DNA of 64,000 bases from Chrysomallon squamiferum (GCA_012295275.1 CM022675.1:5858332-5922331); one strand, 5' to 3'; counted from the first letter of the stretch, positions 1 to 50,811 are shown. Numbers and translations: made by a program. The notes: a model not told the origin generated them from the letters alone.

Positions 1-791
1 AAACAATAAATTTAAATATACGAGTTCTTGGCAGTGCATACAAGTAGCATATATACATTTCAAAGCAATATGTACATACCAGTTATGACTTTATACATTT
101 AAGTCAAGAATTTACAACCATGTGATTAAACCCTATTATAATAAAAATTATATTAGGTAACACCAGCCAATCTTTTTTTAATTTGCTTCAAAATGAAGAA
201 ATGAATATTTCAAAACAGATTTGGTTATTTATAAGCTGTAACACTGGGTTTTAGTTTCTAAAATCAATTTTAAAAAATCATAATAATATTAGTAACAAAA
301 AAATCAATTTGTATCGAAAGTAACTTGAATATTTGAAATCTGTTTTACACATATTTGAGGAATTTTAAAAGTTCACATTACTTGTTGTCTTTACTAGATA
401 CTGAGACAATTCTCAAATGAACAGATATACTCTGTATTTTATTTCTAGTAATACCAGGATTCATATTAATTATTCTACTCCATGTTGACATATACAAAAC
501 ACTTTTATTACTCATAAAAACTCACTAAATTAAAACACTTTTTACACCTTTGTTTTATCACATTTAGAAAGTGCTAAAGTTAAGAAAATTTGTAACAGAA
601 AAAGAATTTGTTAAGAACTCACTTTTTAAATGTAGTTTTGTTATATAAAACTAGTCAGATACTGTAATATAGTTTAAAAATGTAAATTTTCAGACAGGAA
701 AATAAAAAAAATAATAATAAAAAAAAATTCTTGTCAGTATAAAATTAATTCAGAAAAAAATGTTAAACTTTTAATGTATTCTTCTGAACAA
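1..791. other. AT-rich, possible 3' UTR and downstream flank
   Basis: No coding signal or repeat family recognised. It may contain the 3' UTR of the large minus-strand gene. Confidence 0.3.
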
Positions 792-37860
<37,069 letters not shown>

Positions 37861-37899
37861 GTTATGAACATTCACGATCCAAGACGAGTTATTCTGAAA

Positions 37900-38443
37900 T
37901 ATATCTGTTCTCCAACTAATTATTGTTATTTCTTTTTTTGTTCTCAGTTTTTAAATAACACTGTACACACTGGTATTTCCTTCACAATACGTATCAAAAT
38001 TGAACTAAAATGTTCCGGTCTAAAGTTATAAATTAGCCGTGCATATGATTAATTTAGTTTCGTCATAACTTTCAACCAATCGTCTGCAACGAAATTTTTT
38101 GGGGTCCAGTAACATGCACAATCATGGTACAGCCTGACAACATGAATGTATTTCTGCAAAATATTGCATCTCATAGTGCAGATGAAACCAGAATTTAGCC
38201 AGGCTAGATGTAATATACCCTTGCAGTCCTGTTTTACACCTTTAATGTTCCTAGGTTAGGTATAGCGTGATAAGTCAGTATTTTTTTATAAATATAATTT
38301 ATTATTTTTCTTTTTTTTTTGCTCTTTTTTTCTCGAACTAGAAAGCAACTCACCGTGAAGTAAAAGTAACAATGTTTTCTCAGCAGCATCTTGAAGATTC
38401 GGAAGTCACGTTTGTTAGTACCGTGCTCCAGATAGTAACAATA

Positions 38444-38478
<35 letters not shown>

Positions 38479-39141
38479 AGCTCCTGTAAATACGCACACA
38501 TACCAGACATATTCATACATAAACAAACTCGCAAACTCGCACTCTGAAACAAGCCGTGTGACAACATTTAAATGAAACAATAACAATTTTTTTTTTTTAA
38601 CCTGCAGAAATACAAGAAAATTAAATTAACAAAAGTGATGAAAAAAAAAAAAAAAATCATTTATTTGAGAAAATAGGGACAATCACAACCAACTTTTGTG
38701 TTCTCAGGTAACGTTTAAAAATCCCTCCAGAGGAGTTCAAACACAAATAGAGTTTTAGGCAAGAACAGTTTGAATCAGATACCTTGTGTTTGATAAAAAT
38801 TGTTCAGTGTTTTTGAGGTAACACCGGTTGCAAATATAAATGATTTAAACAGTTTGAATCAATGGGATTAAAAAAAAAAGTAAAGTTTTGAGAAACACCG
38901 GTTGCAAAAAAAAAAAAATAAAAAAAAAAAAAAAGTTTAAAAAAAAAAAAAAAAAAAAAAGTTACGTAGATAAAAATAACTTTAATATAAAAACAAACAG
39001 ACATGTAAACACAAACAGATAAACATAAGCAGGTACGTAAACCAAAAAAAAAAAGGATTTAAAATGAACAGAGGAAGACACACATATACATTGGAATATA
39101 TAAAATAAACTCATATATATATTATAACCCTATATACTTAA

Positions 39142-39202
<61 letters not shown>

Positions 39203-40150
39203 TAGTAATAATAAATAAATAATTAAATTAAATTAAATAACAAAAGCTTTCAGTTCAAAGTTACGTAAATACTTTATTGATTAGAAACTGGCAGACCAAG
39301 TTGAAATTGTATGTTTCGCTTTCGGTTTGATTTTCACCGTGCACCCTCACATCCATATATATACGTAAGTACAGTTAAATATCACAAACCAAATAAAATT
39401 TATAATTGTATCAATACATTTGAAAAGAAGATGCAGTTTATGCACGGAGCCATTTTCACAGGAAATATGCATTCATTTCTCTACATGCACATGCATCTAT
39501 TGTATGTTAACATGTAGTTAGGTAGGGGCCTTGTTTGTGAGTGTGCGTGTGTGAAGAGAGACAGAGAGATCTGACATAGAAATACGCATAATGCAAACGT
39601 CTCAAACATTACCTCCCTGCCCTTCCTGTTTCGTTTCTGTATCAAGTCTGTACAAGCATTCTGACATAAGGTCAAGGCTGCACAAATCCACGCATGTGTA
39701 ACAGCTCAGCGGGAAACCTGTGATTTTTATTACAGTTACTGCCAAACAGTCACCAAGAGAGAAAGATAAATAAATAAATAAAAGGTACGCGCATACTTTC
39801 TTTTTTACTTTACCTTTCTTTTCATTTGTAATTGGTTTGCTGAGAGCCCTTAGAGAACTGCACACACGCACATAACAAGCTAAAAGAAGGACATGCTGTA
39901 TGACACTCCATATTTTATTGACGGTTAAATAGCAGGCGTTTCTCACAGATAATAATGATTGTCGTCTGCTGATGAAAAGGCAGGCTGGCTGTACAACGTA
40001 ACAGTTGAAAAGAAAATTGTTCGCGCTTTTTCGATTTCGTGTTTTCAGCTTTCGCATCGAGTTTATGAGTGTTTGCTATTGTGCATTGATCAGCGAGAAT
40101 AACACTTAGAGAAAGAAAAAAAAAAAAAAAAAAAAACCATAACAAAAAAA
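37900..40150. other. Non-genic AT-rich region with poly-A and (AAT)n runs
   Basis: Holds A-rich tracts at about 38,445-38,475 and 38,900-38,960, a short direct repeat of AACACCGGTTGCAAA (38,821 and 38,894), and (AAT)n at 39,145-39,200. No convincing gene. Confidence 0.5.
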
Positions 40151-40159
40151 ACGACACAA

Positions 40160-40480
40160 TTACATACAGCCAGAGATGTTTCAATTATGCTGCACCAACT
40201 TTGTGGAAGTCACTCTCAAGTAACACCACGGAGGTTGAAAGGACAACTACACTGAAAACACTACTGCAGTCCCATTTCTTTCAAATCCACTTTGATAATA
40301 TATAGTTATGTTTTATTTTTCTACCTTTAAAATCTTCAAGCCAGTTTTTTAATTATCTTAAACAAATTTTAAATATGACTCATTTATTTTTACCACCATT
40401 CTAACATGTTCGCCATTATGTTTACATTTATTTTAATGTTTACGACCATGTCTTTTTATATTTTAGTTTATTATTTTACA
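40160..40480 (+). mobile_element. LINE 3' end, degraded copy B
   Basis: Reads YAAPTLWKSLSSN, then TLKTLLQSHFFQI and a stop, followed by about 170 bp matching copy A (TATAGTTATGTTTTATTTTT and TTTACCACCATT). No 5' part of the element is nearby. Confidence 0.65.
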
Positions 40481-41106
40481 CTTATTGTCTATGTGCAGAG
40501 TCTCTAATATAAAGGACTAAAAAGGGGAAAGGTAAAATGGTAATGTTTTCCAATAATTCTATCAAGTCGCATCTTTCACAATTTTAAACACAAAAGCTTG
40601 AAAATGCAAACTTCAAACATTTAGCATATATAGATACTGCTTATTATTATTTTTTTTTTCTTCCAGATTCATCCATTGTTGAAATCAAATTTAGCGAATC
40701 AACAAAAATATGGCGTTTAAACCCAAACATTGGACCGCATCTTCACTAAATGTTACAAACTGCAATAAAATTATAATTTATAATCCGCTTTATGTAATTC
40801 GAACGGCATTTTGTTCACAATGAAAATACCTGTTATAAGTCATACTTCTAAATACAAACATGACAAGGCATTTTAACTGGGGGGTGGGGTGTCAAATGAC
40901 TGAGCTCACTTGAATGAAACGATATGGTTCGTTTCAGCAGCCTATTTTAAAGTAGCAATATGCTTATAAAGCTATGTCTATATCAGTTTGTATGTCTCAA
41001 GGGAATTATCAAGTTCTTGAAGTTTATCCAGTTTCTACATGCCACTATTTCATGTTAACATCACATAACTTTAATACGTGCCAATTTATTAGGTTCTTAC
41101 CAAAAA

Positions 41107-41141
<35 letters not shown>

Positions 41142-41619
41142 GTTGTTGTTGTTTTTAATAAACTTTTATGAAAACATATGCAATTATTCGCCAGAATAGA
41201 ATGAAATTTAGGCTTAAAACAAGATAGTGTTAAAGTCAGACTCAAACAGGTTAAAATCCGAGACCCTTGAAATCATTAAGCAACTTTCTCAAACAGAAAA
41301 CTATTAGTGCTCCTTTATCATATCATATTATCATCTCTTATTTTCAAGATGTCTCCTGATACAAGTTTGTCGCTCGTAGTTTCCCCCCTTTCGCACCCAT
41401 CTGCACAGTGACAGTGTAGATCTATGTTGAATTTCATTTCTGATTAGCAAGAGACGCTCATTTAACGATCACCGCAATGTCGTCGTTTGAGCCTAATGTG
41501 TATCTGTGTATACGTCTAAATATGTATGTATACTTGCATGCGTGTATGACTTTCTATGTATATATGTATCTGTGTGTCTGTGTATATATGTATGCATATG
41601 TTTCTATGCATACATGCAT

Positions 41620-41655
<36 letters not shown>

Positions 41656-41691
41656 AAAGTAATATTATTTTTCTGATTTTTCTGTTTCAGC

Positions 41692-41738
41692 ATGATTTCG
41701 TTGTTTGTATTCTCTTACTCAGCACTAAGCTGGGACAG
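41692..41738 (+). pseudogene. Orphan first exon similar to the 49.3-kb receptor gene
   Basis: After a TTTCAG the frame reads MISLFVFSYSALSWD, close to the LFVLCYSALS of the signal-peptide exon at 49,312, with a GT after CAG at the end. The following 90 bp also resemble the first intron of that gene. No further exons were found downstream, so it is probably a relic of a duplicated copy. Confidence 0.5.
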
Positions 41739-41914
41739 GTTACAGTTGTGATATCCTTCAGTTGTTCTACAGGATTGTTGAAATATCCCATTAAATGTCC
41801 CAGTGTATATTTATCTCAGTGTTTTATATATCATCATGTTTTTTTGTTGTTGGGTGTTTTTTTCTGAATGTCTTTTCAGATGCTGAAATTTGGCATGCAT
41901 GTCTATAATGTGTG

Positions 41915-41949
<35 letters not shown>

Positions 41950-41952
<3 letters not shown>

Positions 41953-42457
41953 TGACTGCCTACTGAATCATTTGCAATGTAAGCCTGTGCTTTATAATTG
42001 GACACGGCTCGTGGTTTTGTAAGGTCAGACTGACATCCTGTCGTGAACCTTCTGACTTATTTGTTACAATTTGTTGTAATCAAGATCGTGGTATTTACTC
42101 TTCAAACTATCTGTTAAAATGAGCAATAAACTGTCATAAGCCTTCTCTGTTTTAGTGTGCTTGTCACTTACTTTCTCTTGTTTAATAACATATAAGTATT
42201 ATGTGTATGTGAGTGTGTGTGAGTGTGTGTGTATGTACAGTCAACCCGCCATTTAACAGACATTATATATATATATGTATGTACAGTGGACCTACCATTT
42301 AACACATCAGTTTTTCCACAATTTCAGAAAGCGTTGACAAAATCTGGGAGACATACAAATATTCTCGAAGGTCCAAACAATGTTTACAGTGACCACTTGT
42401 CCATTCTTGATGTAGAACCTCTGTGTTTTATCTTAGGATTTTCTACATATATTATTA

Positions 42458-42512
<55 letters not shown>

Positions 42513-42580
42513 GTGTGTGTGTGTGTGTGTGTGTTTGTTGTGTTTTTCACACTGACAATAACACATAAAATGTAGAACTC
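41950..42580 (+). repeat. 0.6-kb repeated block, copy 1
   Basis: GACTGCCTACTGAATCATTT through TTTTTCACACTGACAATAAC is repeated in the same orientation and order at 54,772-55,440, with internal (TTA)n and (TG)n runs at matching positions. Confidence 0.9.
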
Positions 42581-42779
42581 TCCACTGACTGTTGAGTATT
42601 GACTGTCTTGTGTATGTCTGATTAGACTCTGCACATTTAGACAATATTCTGTAACACACTGGCACAGGAGGACAAAGTCCAATCATAACCTCACACCAGT
42701 CAAAAATCAAACATACAACATTCATACACCCACAAATTACTGACACATGTATGTGTGTGTGTATATCTGAAATTATCCT

Positions 42780-43790
42780 TATGTATGTATGTGTGTATAT
42801 ATGTTTGTATGTCTTTCTATAATATGTATACTGTATGTATTTCGATATGTAGATACTTATAACTACACTTATGTCTGTGTGTGTATTATGTGTGTATGTA
42901 TGTATGTATATATACTGTATGGATGGATGGATGTGTGTGGATGTGTATGTATAGAGGTATTTTCTGTTTTAATGATCATGAATGGTGGGTGTACAACAGA
43001 AGTGAGTAGTACTACAGAGAAGTACTTGTTAATTTGTCATCTTCCTTCTTCATTTATTTATTTATTTATATATTTTCTTTTATTCATTTTATTTTTTTAT
43101 TTTTTTTTTTTTTAGATAGTGCTATAATCAGTGCAGTCATAATGAAAATTTTCAGTTCCAGCATAAAACCAAAACAAACGGAAAATAAATAATATGTATG
43201 TACATATATGTGTATATATATATATATTTGTGTATGTGTGTTTAACTGAAATACAAGGAATTTCATTAACAGATAAATAAAGAATGAAACAGATGAACAA
43301 ACAAACACATAAATAAAAAAATAAATAAATAAATAAATAAATAAATAAGCAAGCAAGCAAGGATGTAAATAAGTATGTAAGTAAACAACAATGACAAATA
43401 TACAAATAAATAAATGAAATTAATAAGTAAATTAGTAGGTGAATAAATAAATAAATGACATGTAAATATCAAATTAAGTAAGTAATTAAGTAAATAAATA
43501 AGATACTAAGTAACCAAGTAAAAAAAATAAAAAAAAAACAAACATATGATGACTCAGTGTGTTAAAATATTTCATTTGAAATGTTCTCTTGTCTGCTTCA
43601 CTATTTACTGATGATAAATAAAAATTGTGTTTATAAAAATGTTCATAAAAGCAGACAAATGTTACCTCTTCCTCGATGTAACAGCTTCAGACTTGAATAT
43701 TGCCTCTTTGTTCTTGATCATCATTACCAACCATTGGCTACCATGATGTAAGAATAACTTAGTTTAATATTTAATATTTAATAATAAAAT
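42780..43790. other. Simple-repeat intergenic DNA
   Basis: TATG/TGTG-rich, poly-T and (AAAT)n stretches. No gene seen. Confidence 0.6.
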
Positions 43791-44339
43791 TATTATTAGG
43801 GTCATTCTGTGTCAATTCACCCCCAAAAAAAAAAAAAAAAAAAAAAAAAAATTTAAACCTTACCATTTCAGATTTGTATGATACAGCATCAAATCCAAAA
43901 TTTTAGGCCAATCAGACTAGTGGTGTGGGAGATATGCCCCCCCCCCCAAATTTTGAGAGTTTCGGCCAATTGAAATTGACTTTGTGGATCACGTGACCTT
44001 GAGATGACCTTTTTTGAAATTTAATCTCCCACATGTTAACTAAAACATATAAAAGTTTCAGAGGTGTAATCTTTTTTGTTTAATTCAAGTAGAGATTTTA
44101 AAAATGCATACATGCATGGATGATTGATACAGTGCATTACAATGTACATTTTCTACATGTATACACTTCTCTGAGACCAAATACTCATCTTTGGAGTCAA
44201 AATCCACTTGACATGCCTGAAGGATGTGAAAAGATGCCAAGTGGCATGACATGTTCTACACAATCAGGGAGTGTGGCTGCAGGCATGTCAGGAACTCCTT
44301 GAAATCCCATGATAAAATCCCTGGCATATGGCAATTAGA

Positions 44340-45060
44340 AGTTTCTACTACTAATTTTTCTGTCTGTTCTTCCCACTACCTTTGTTCCTAACTATTTCTA
44401 CTAATACTACCTCATTTGGTACTAGTAGTTACTATTATATCTACCATTAGGCTCCTGTTATTACCTGCCACCACCAGTACTTCTACCATTACTACTGTTA
44501 CTAGTGGTGCTATTATTACTTTTATTATTACAACAACTACCACTGTCACCATCATTGCCACTACTGCTACTTTTATTATCACAAATACTGTTACTACCTC
44601 TACTACTACTAGCATCACCATTTTATCAACAACTACTTCAATAGCTATTTCTTATTTTGCTGCTTCTACTGACACTACTTCTTCTACTACTAGCACTATG
44701 ATTAATCCTACCACTTCTTCTTGTACTAGTAATTATACTAACACTCCCTCTACATTACTGTTATATCTCCTACTACCTATTGCCACTACTACAACTACTA
44801 CATCTGAGAGTACTTCCATGATTTCTACTACTACTTGTAGCATTAATAATTGCTTTAATTATCATTATGATTATTATTATCATTGTTATTGTTATCCTCA
44901 TCATCATTATCATCATCATCATTATTATTAATACTGGCAGTAGTAGTAATAATACTAGTACTAGTACTAGAATAAAAATACTTCTATGGGTATTACAACA
45001 CTGATACTTCTACAATTACAACTTTTACTATTATTACTTCAACTACTATTATGTCTAATA
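44340..45060. repeat. Imperfect (ACT)n tract inside the transposon
   Basis: About 700 bp of ACT-rich repeat between the left inverted repeat and the transposase remnant; its long Thr-rich open frame is not a gene. Confidence 0.85.
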
Positions 45061-45117
45061 TAAAAATAGTGTACATTTAATAGTATTATGACTGCTATAT
45101 TTTAAAATAATACAGTC

Positions 45118-45900
45118 ATTATGCCTGAGATAAAACTAATCTCAAGATCAGTTCAGTTCACTGAGCTATTTCATGCTGGACCACATAAAAATAAGAGCAA
45201 TTTTGTTAACCTGTGCCATCATGAAGAGCACTTTGGGTTGGGAGGTGAATGGAACTTTTTTGTGACAAGCCTCTGCAAAAATGCCTGTGATGGAATTAGG
45301 GGGATGGTGAAGAGGTTTGCAGTGTCCCTACTCATACCCAATCCTGACCAGTGAGGCTATCAAGCAACTCTGCATCAACAGTATTCACTTTTTCAATGTC
45401 ACACCAGAACACATAGCAAAGCATGAGTTGGAACTACAAGGGAGGTTTCAAGTGGCTAAAATGGTCAAAGGAACACAGCAACTGAACCAGTTAGTTCCAG
45501 TGTGTAAGTCAAAGATGCATGCTACAAGCTGAGCCTGCAGAGTGACCCACCAGAAACAGTATCTGTCCAGGATTGAGAGGATGATATGACAGAGTTACCA
45601 GAGAAGCCAAGAAACAAAACTATGTTTGTTGTCTGTATGACAATGAGGCATGGGTTGGGCTAGTTGAGGACATGACAAGAACATGGAGACTTCTTCATTC
45701 ATTTCATACACCCTCATGGACCTTCTAAGTTAGTTCACTGGCCAAATGAAGAAGACACTTGTTGGACTAGTGAAGGGGACATCTTCTGTGTCATTGATAC
45801 ACCTTCTGTTGCATCTTATCAACGGATGTACTGTCTGAGCAAAAAGGATGATGCCAGAATTGCAAGACTATGGGGGAAGTGGGTGACAGAGTAATTCTGT
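45118..45900 (+). pseudogene. Decayed transposase-like gene inside the 2.6-kb element
   Basis: Frames read NFVNLCHHEEHFGLGGEWNF and ACDGIRGMVKRFAVS, then after a shift LELQGRFQVAKMVKGT, then CCLYDNEAWVGLVE and FIHPHGPSKLVHWPNEEDTC. This order (H-E-x-x-FG-x-x-x-EW-FF, CDG-x-x-G-x-x-KR, YD-x-x-W-x-G, HPHGP...W) is that of a widespread uncharacterised transposon-borne protein in animals. At least two frameshifts and stops interrupt it. Confidence 0.7.
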
Positions 45901-46380
45901 GACTGCTGAACTGGTGAGAAGGCAATGAGGGAAGTAGTTTGATGTCATATGGCCTACAATGTATTACTCAGTGATCAAGAGATATGGTGATTCCTACTGT
46001 CAGGAATTGGTCATTCAGGTTTTAGCTAATCAGATGTTAATGGCAGAAAAGGTGTTATTTTCATGGTTATGCACTTTTTTAATGTGTGTTGCTGCTAAAT
46101 AAAGACTATTACACCTCTGAAACTTTTATATGTTTTAATTAACATGTGGGAGATTAAATTTCAAGAAAGTTCATCTCAAGGTCATGTGATCCACAAAGTT
46201 AGTTTTAAGGTCATAACAAGGTCAGAAGGTCAATAATGGCAGATTTGGAATCCTTGTCATATTGCCTTTTCAGCAATACCAATTTTACGAAGATTGGACC
46301 AGCAGTTCCTGAGATATGAGCGTTCAAAGGTTCTGACAGTCAGGTTTAACCAATTGGGTGATTTGACATGGAATGACCCT

Positions 46381-46534
46381 GTACTAAATAGTTGATCTAA
46401 GAAAATTAGTAATGATACTAAATACTTAAGATAATAATAAAATGACTGAGGAAACTAAAATTTTATAATAAAACAAAAAAATTTAATTATAATAAATATT
46501 CAATATAATATAATCACAATAAACTAAACATTTA

Positions 46535-46582
<48 letters not shown>

Positions 46583-46654
46583 AAAGCATACATATAATTA
46601 AATTAAAAATATTATAATTAGTAATAATAATTATATTAAAATGTTATCATTAAC

Positions 46655-46688
<34 letters not shown>

Positions 46689-47270
46689 AAAAAACCTATG
46701 GGATTTAACTGACAAAGACAATATAAAATTCCTTCAGCCTTAATAATGCCTGTAATGCAACTGTGTAATTGTATATCACTGAAGTGAGTTTGTTACCTTA
46801 TGTTATCATGGCTAAAATACGATTTGTGACTGTCGTTCTTGCAGTAAATTAATGAGAGAAGTCTGGAGACTCAGGCTTTTAAAACATTTTGCACGAAAAG
46901 CAGTTTAACGTCTGCGACACCTCTCAGATCAGTCCGATGTGTAACGCTTTGTATTTTTCTTTCAATTTTTCTTTCACTTGCTGGAAACGTATGAAAGGAA
47001 ATTATCTCAAGCAAAACCAGCGAAATCCTGAAAAGATGAACTAGATAATCAGTAGAGAGGAACCTACTACTACTACTACTGCTGCTATTAATAGTGTTGT
47101 TGTGGCGGTTGGGATGTGTGATGTATATTAACCATTCTGACAAAAGTATAAAATGTCCGTCCAGTACAGCTTCAACCCTCAGTGATTCTGTTGTATACAA
47201 TATTATTATTATTATTATTATTATTATTTCTCTATAAATATTTAAAATGTTTTATATACAGTTTGGTCAC
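46381..47270. other. Intergenic, AT-rich
   Basis: (AT)n at 46,545-46,580 and AAAT repeats. A 109-codon minus-strand frame near 46,871-47,200 shows no recognisable protein. Confidence 0.4.
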
Positions 47271-47281
47271 TATATACAAAG

Positions 47282-47958
47282 CTTCATCTAATTTACAACT
47301 AGAATTTCATTTTAATTCTTGAAAAAAAAAAATAACTAAACAAAAAAAAAAATTTTTTTTTTTTTTCGCATATCAAGTAATGCCATTAACAAATTTATTA
47401 TGATAATTAATATTAGTTTTATTTATTTATTTTTATTTTATTTCATTTCAACTGTATTTTATTATTCATTTATTTTCTATTTTTTTATTTTTTTATTTAT
47501 TACTCTTTATTATTATTATTATTAATTTAATTCAAAATTTTTTGTTATTTATTTATCTACAATATCTATTTATTTATTTATGTATTTACTTATTTATTTT
47601 TAGAACAATATTTAACAAAATGGGATAGTAATAAAATAAATGAAGGTATGGATTTCTTTCTTTCATGACTATAACTTAGTGAATTCATTCTTCTGCGCAT
47701 CAGTACACACAATATCAGTACAAAAAAATAACAACAAAAAACCCTTTATGTATATAGTTCACATATCCACTTGTTTCCAAAAAGGAAGTTTCTCTTCAGA
47801 ATATTTTATTATTTTTTTATGGTTATTATTAAATTCTTCATTGTATATGAACGAGGATTCTTACAAGTATATAAGGTAGGTATTAAACTTTCTATTTTAT
47901 TCTCTTACACTTTTTTTTATTTATTTATTTACAATATCTATATATTTGATTAGACACT
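47282..47958. repeat. Tandem duplication, copy 1
   Basis: Starts TTCATCTAATTTACAACTAG and ends at GATTAGACACTAGA; copied at 48,059-48,603. Confidence 0.9.
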
Positions 47959-48058
47959 AGAGTAATAACTATAATAATAATAACAACAACAACAATAGTA
48001 ACAATATTAATAAAAAGAAGAAGAAGAAAATGATAAAGAATAAGGAAAACAAAAAGAT

Positions 48059-48603
48059 TCATCTAACTTACAACTAGAATTTCATTTTAATCATTGAAAA
48101 AATAAGGAACTAAATAAAATTTTATCATGAAAATCTTTATTTTTATTTATTTATTTTATTTCATTTCAATTGTATTTTATTATTCATTTATTTTTTTATT
48201 TTTTGATATTTATTTATCTACAATATCTATTTATTTATTTATGTATTTACTTATTTATTTTTAGAACAATATTTAACAAAATGGGATAGTAATAAAATAA
48301 ATGAAGGTATGGATTTCTTTCTTTCTTGACTATAACTTAGTGAATTCATTCTTCTGCGCATCAGTACACACAATATCAGCACAAAAAAACAAAACAAAAA
48401 AAAACTTTATGTATTCAGTACACGATATAGGTCACATACCCACTTGTTTCCAAACAGGAAGTTTTGCATCAGAATTTTTTTTAATTTTTTGTTTATGGTT
48501 ATTATTAAATTCTTCATTGGATATGAACGAGGATTCTTACAAGTATATAAGGTAGGTATTAAACTTTCTGTTCTCTTACATATATATTGATTAGACACTA
48601 GAT
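48059..48603. repeat. Tandem duplication, copy 2
   Basis: Same sequence as 47,282-47,958 with a shorter AT-rich middle. Both copies carry GTATGGATTTCTTTCTTTC and GAATTCATTCTTCTGCGCAT. No coding potential is evident. Confidence 0.9.
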
Positions 48604-48652
48604 TATATATTGTCTCTTTAACTTTCTTCTTAACATCAGAGGCTAACATTCT

Positions 48653-48693
<41 letters not shown>

Positions 48694-49130
48694 AAAAAAA
48701 AAAGAAAAAAAAAGAAAAAGAAAAAAAAAGAAAAGAAAGAAAACAAGGAAGAAATGTCCTTTAGCCTGTTAAATTAATTTTTATAATGTCATTGACACGT
48801 GAATCCATGGTTACCAAATGTGACTCAGGAATCAGTTTTATATACACTCTGTATAGTATAAATAAATACATATATAATATGGTATTTATGCCCAACAAAA
48901 GTGAAGATTCCACTAGACATTATTACAGAGGAGGCCTGACAATGAAAGTAGAAATATTAAAATTATTTAACAGTTAAATCATTAACTTTAGTCTCTCTTA
49001 CTCAGTTCTGTTTATAGTAAGATATAAACATGTGGGAAATATTTGTTTTCTTCGTTTATCATCATAACCATCCTCAAAAGTATTATCATTGTTGTTGCTG
49101 TTGTTGTTGCTATTATTATTATTACTGATG

Positions 49131-49173
<43 letters not shown>

Positions 49174-49311
49174 CATCATCATCATTATTATTATTACTGT
49201 AGTTGTTGTTGCTAATGTTGTTTTGGTGATCTTCTTCGAATGAGGCCTGGTATGTTTGTGTGTGTGATCTAAAGCCATTTTGTTATGTTTTCAGATTAAA
49301 ATACTATTACC

Positions 49312-49375
49312 ATGGAGATGTACTTGTTGTTTGTATTATGTTACTCTGCACTGAGTGTTGCTGGTTCAACACAAG
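49312..49375 (+). CDS. Receptor exon 1: signal peptide
   Basis: ATG follows about 20 nt after a TTTTCAG acceptor, so a 5' UTR intron is likely. Signal peptide ends near VAGSTQ. Donor GTAAAT, phase 1. Confidence 0.8.
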
Positions 49376-49518
49376 GTAAATTTAATGATTTATTTGTACA
49401 GGATGCTTATCAAATATCAGGGTATATCTCTCAGTGTGGATTTATATCACTGTTTTAAGTAACATTATATTTTTTCTGTATGTATGTAGCAGTCACAATT
49501 ATCTTTAAAGTATAATTA

Positions 49519-49604
<86 letters not shown>

Positions 49605-49957
49605 ATAAAGAAAACTGCCTGCAAATGCAGAGAGAAGACAATGTATAATTTTGTTTTGTCTAATTCAGGTAACAGTAAATACAAAACTCAAACACAGATT
49701 CCTCTCTTGAATGTTCTACTACCAGCGCATGAACATGAACAGACAGCTTTTGATTTCTATCAGGGCAAAAGATTTTTAGAAATGTCGTACAACACCAACT
49801 CCAAGAACAACGGCATTGAGCTAGCAGCAATGGGATCAGACCTGCTTCAAGATTCTGGCAGTGGAAGTGGTAGTGGTAGTGGTGATGGAGGTATAAATAT
49901 AGATACACAAAATAACTTCATCTTTTTCTCTCTCTTCTTCTGTGTCCATCTGTCTTT

Positions 49958-50005
<48 letters not shown>

Positions 50006-50383
50006 GTGTAAAACCAAAATAACAGCAATAAACTGAAAACAATATAAACATACTCACAAGTACATGCACACAGGTATGCATTTAATGGGCACAAAATTAT
50101 TCAGAAATATATTATTATCATTAGTAGAGTAGTAGTATTACAACTACTGCTGTTGCTACTATTATTGTTGTTGTTGTTGTTGTTGTTATGATCATTTTTT
50201 TTTATATTTTTTTTTTACAGATGACACATCTCCTCCTGAAAGTAATAGTTTATAATTTACTGTTATTATAGAAAAACACATGCATGCACACCCACACTTA
50301 CACACACACACACACATAACTACACACTCACACCTCACACATTACACAGACATGCATACATACACACACATATACACACACAA

Positions 50384-50439
<56 letters not shown>

Positions 50440-50769
50440 TCATAACACACTGTATACCCACCAAACAAACAAAGAAAACACTCACAGCCAGAAAACACAA
50501 TGAGTGGGATGAATGTATTAATGTTGTTTAAAAACTTGATCTCTCTGCTTGGATTTCAGATACAAACCTGATCATTGGTCTTGTTGTAGGTATTGTAATA
50601 GTGGTGGCAATATCAGCTGTACTACTTTTTTTTATCTTAAAACGGTAACTATTGAAAAAAAGAAGACCCCAAACACACACACACACAAACATCCAGATAT
50701 TAAAACAAACTGACAAACCTGAGCATGTAGATATAGCAGTAAATAAAACACAGAAATAAACACATCATC

Positions 50770-50811
<42 letters not shown>

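Larger units (their letters stand above)
43798..46380 (+). mobile_element. DNA transposon with about 280-bp terminal inverted repeats
   Basis: The left end AGGGTCATTCTGTGTCAA and right end TTGACATGGAATGACCCT are inverted copies. The inner parts also match (CTCCCACATGTTAACTAAAA left; TTTTAATTAACATGTGGGAG right). The outer 25 bp and inner 130 bp match well, the middle is diverged. It contains a decayed transposase-like gene and an (ACT)n expansion. I could not identify a clear target-site duplication or assign a superfamily. Confidence 0.82.

Noticed and set aside
44416-44931. 171-codon Thr-rich frame resembling a mucin
   Set aside because: It is an imperfect (ACT)n tract inside a transposon, with no splice or signal-peptide context.
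46871-47200. 109-codon minus-strand frame
   Set aside because: No recognised domain, AT-rich setting, contains a trinucleotide run; no splice partners found.
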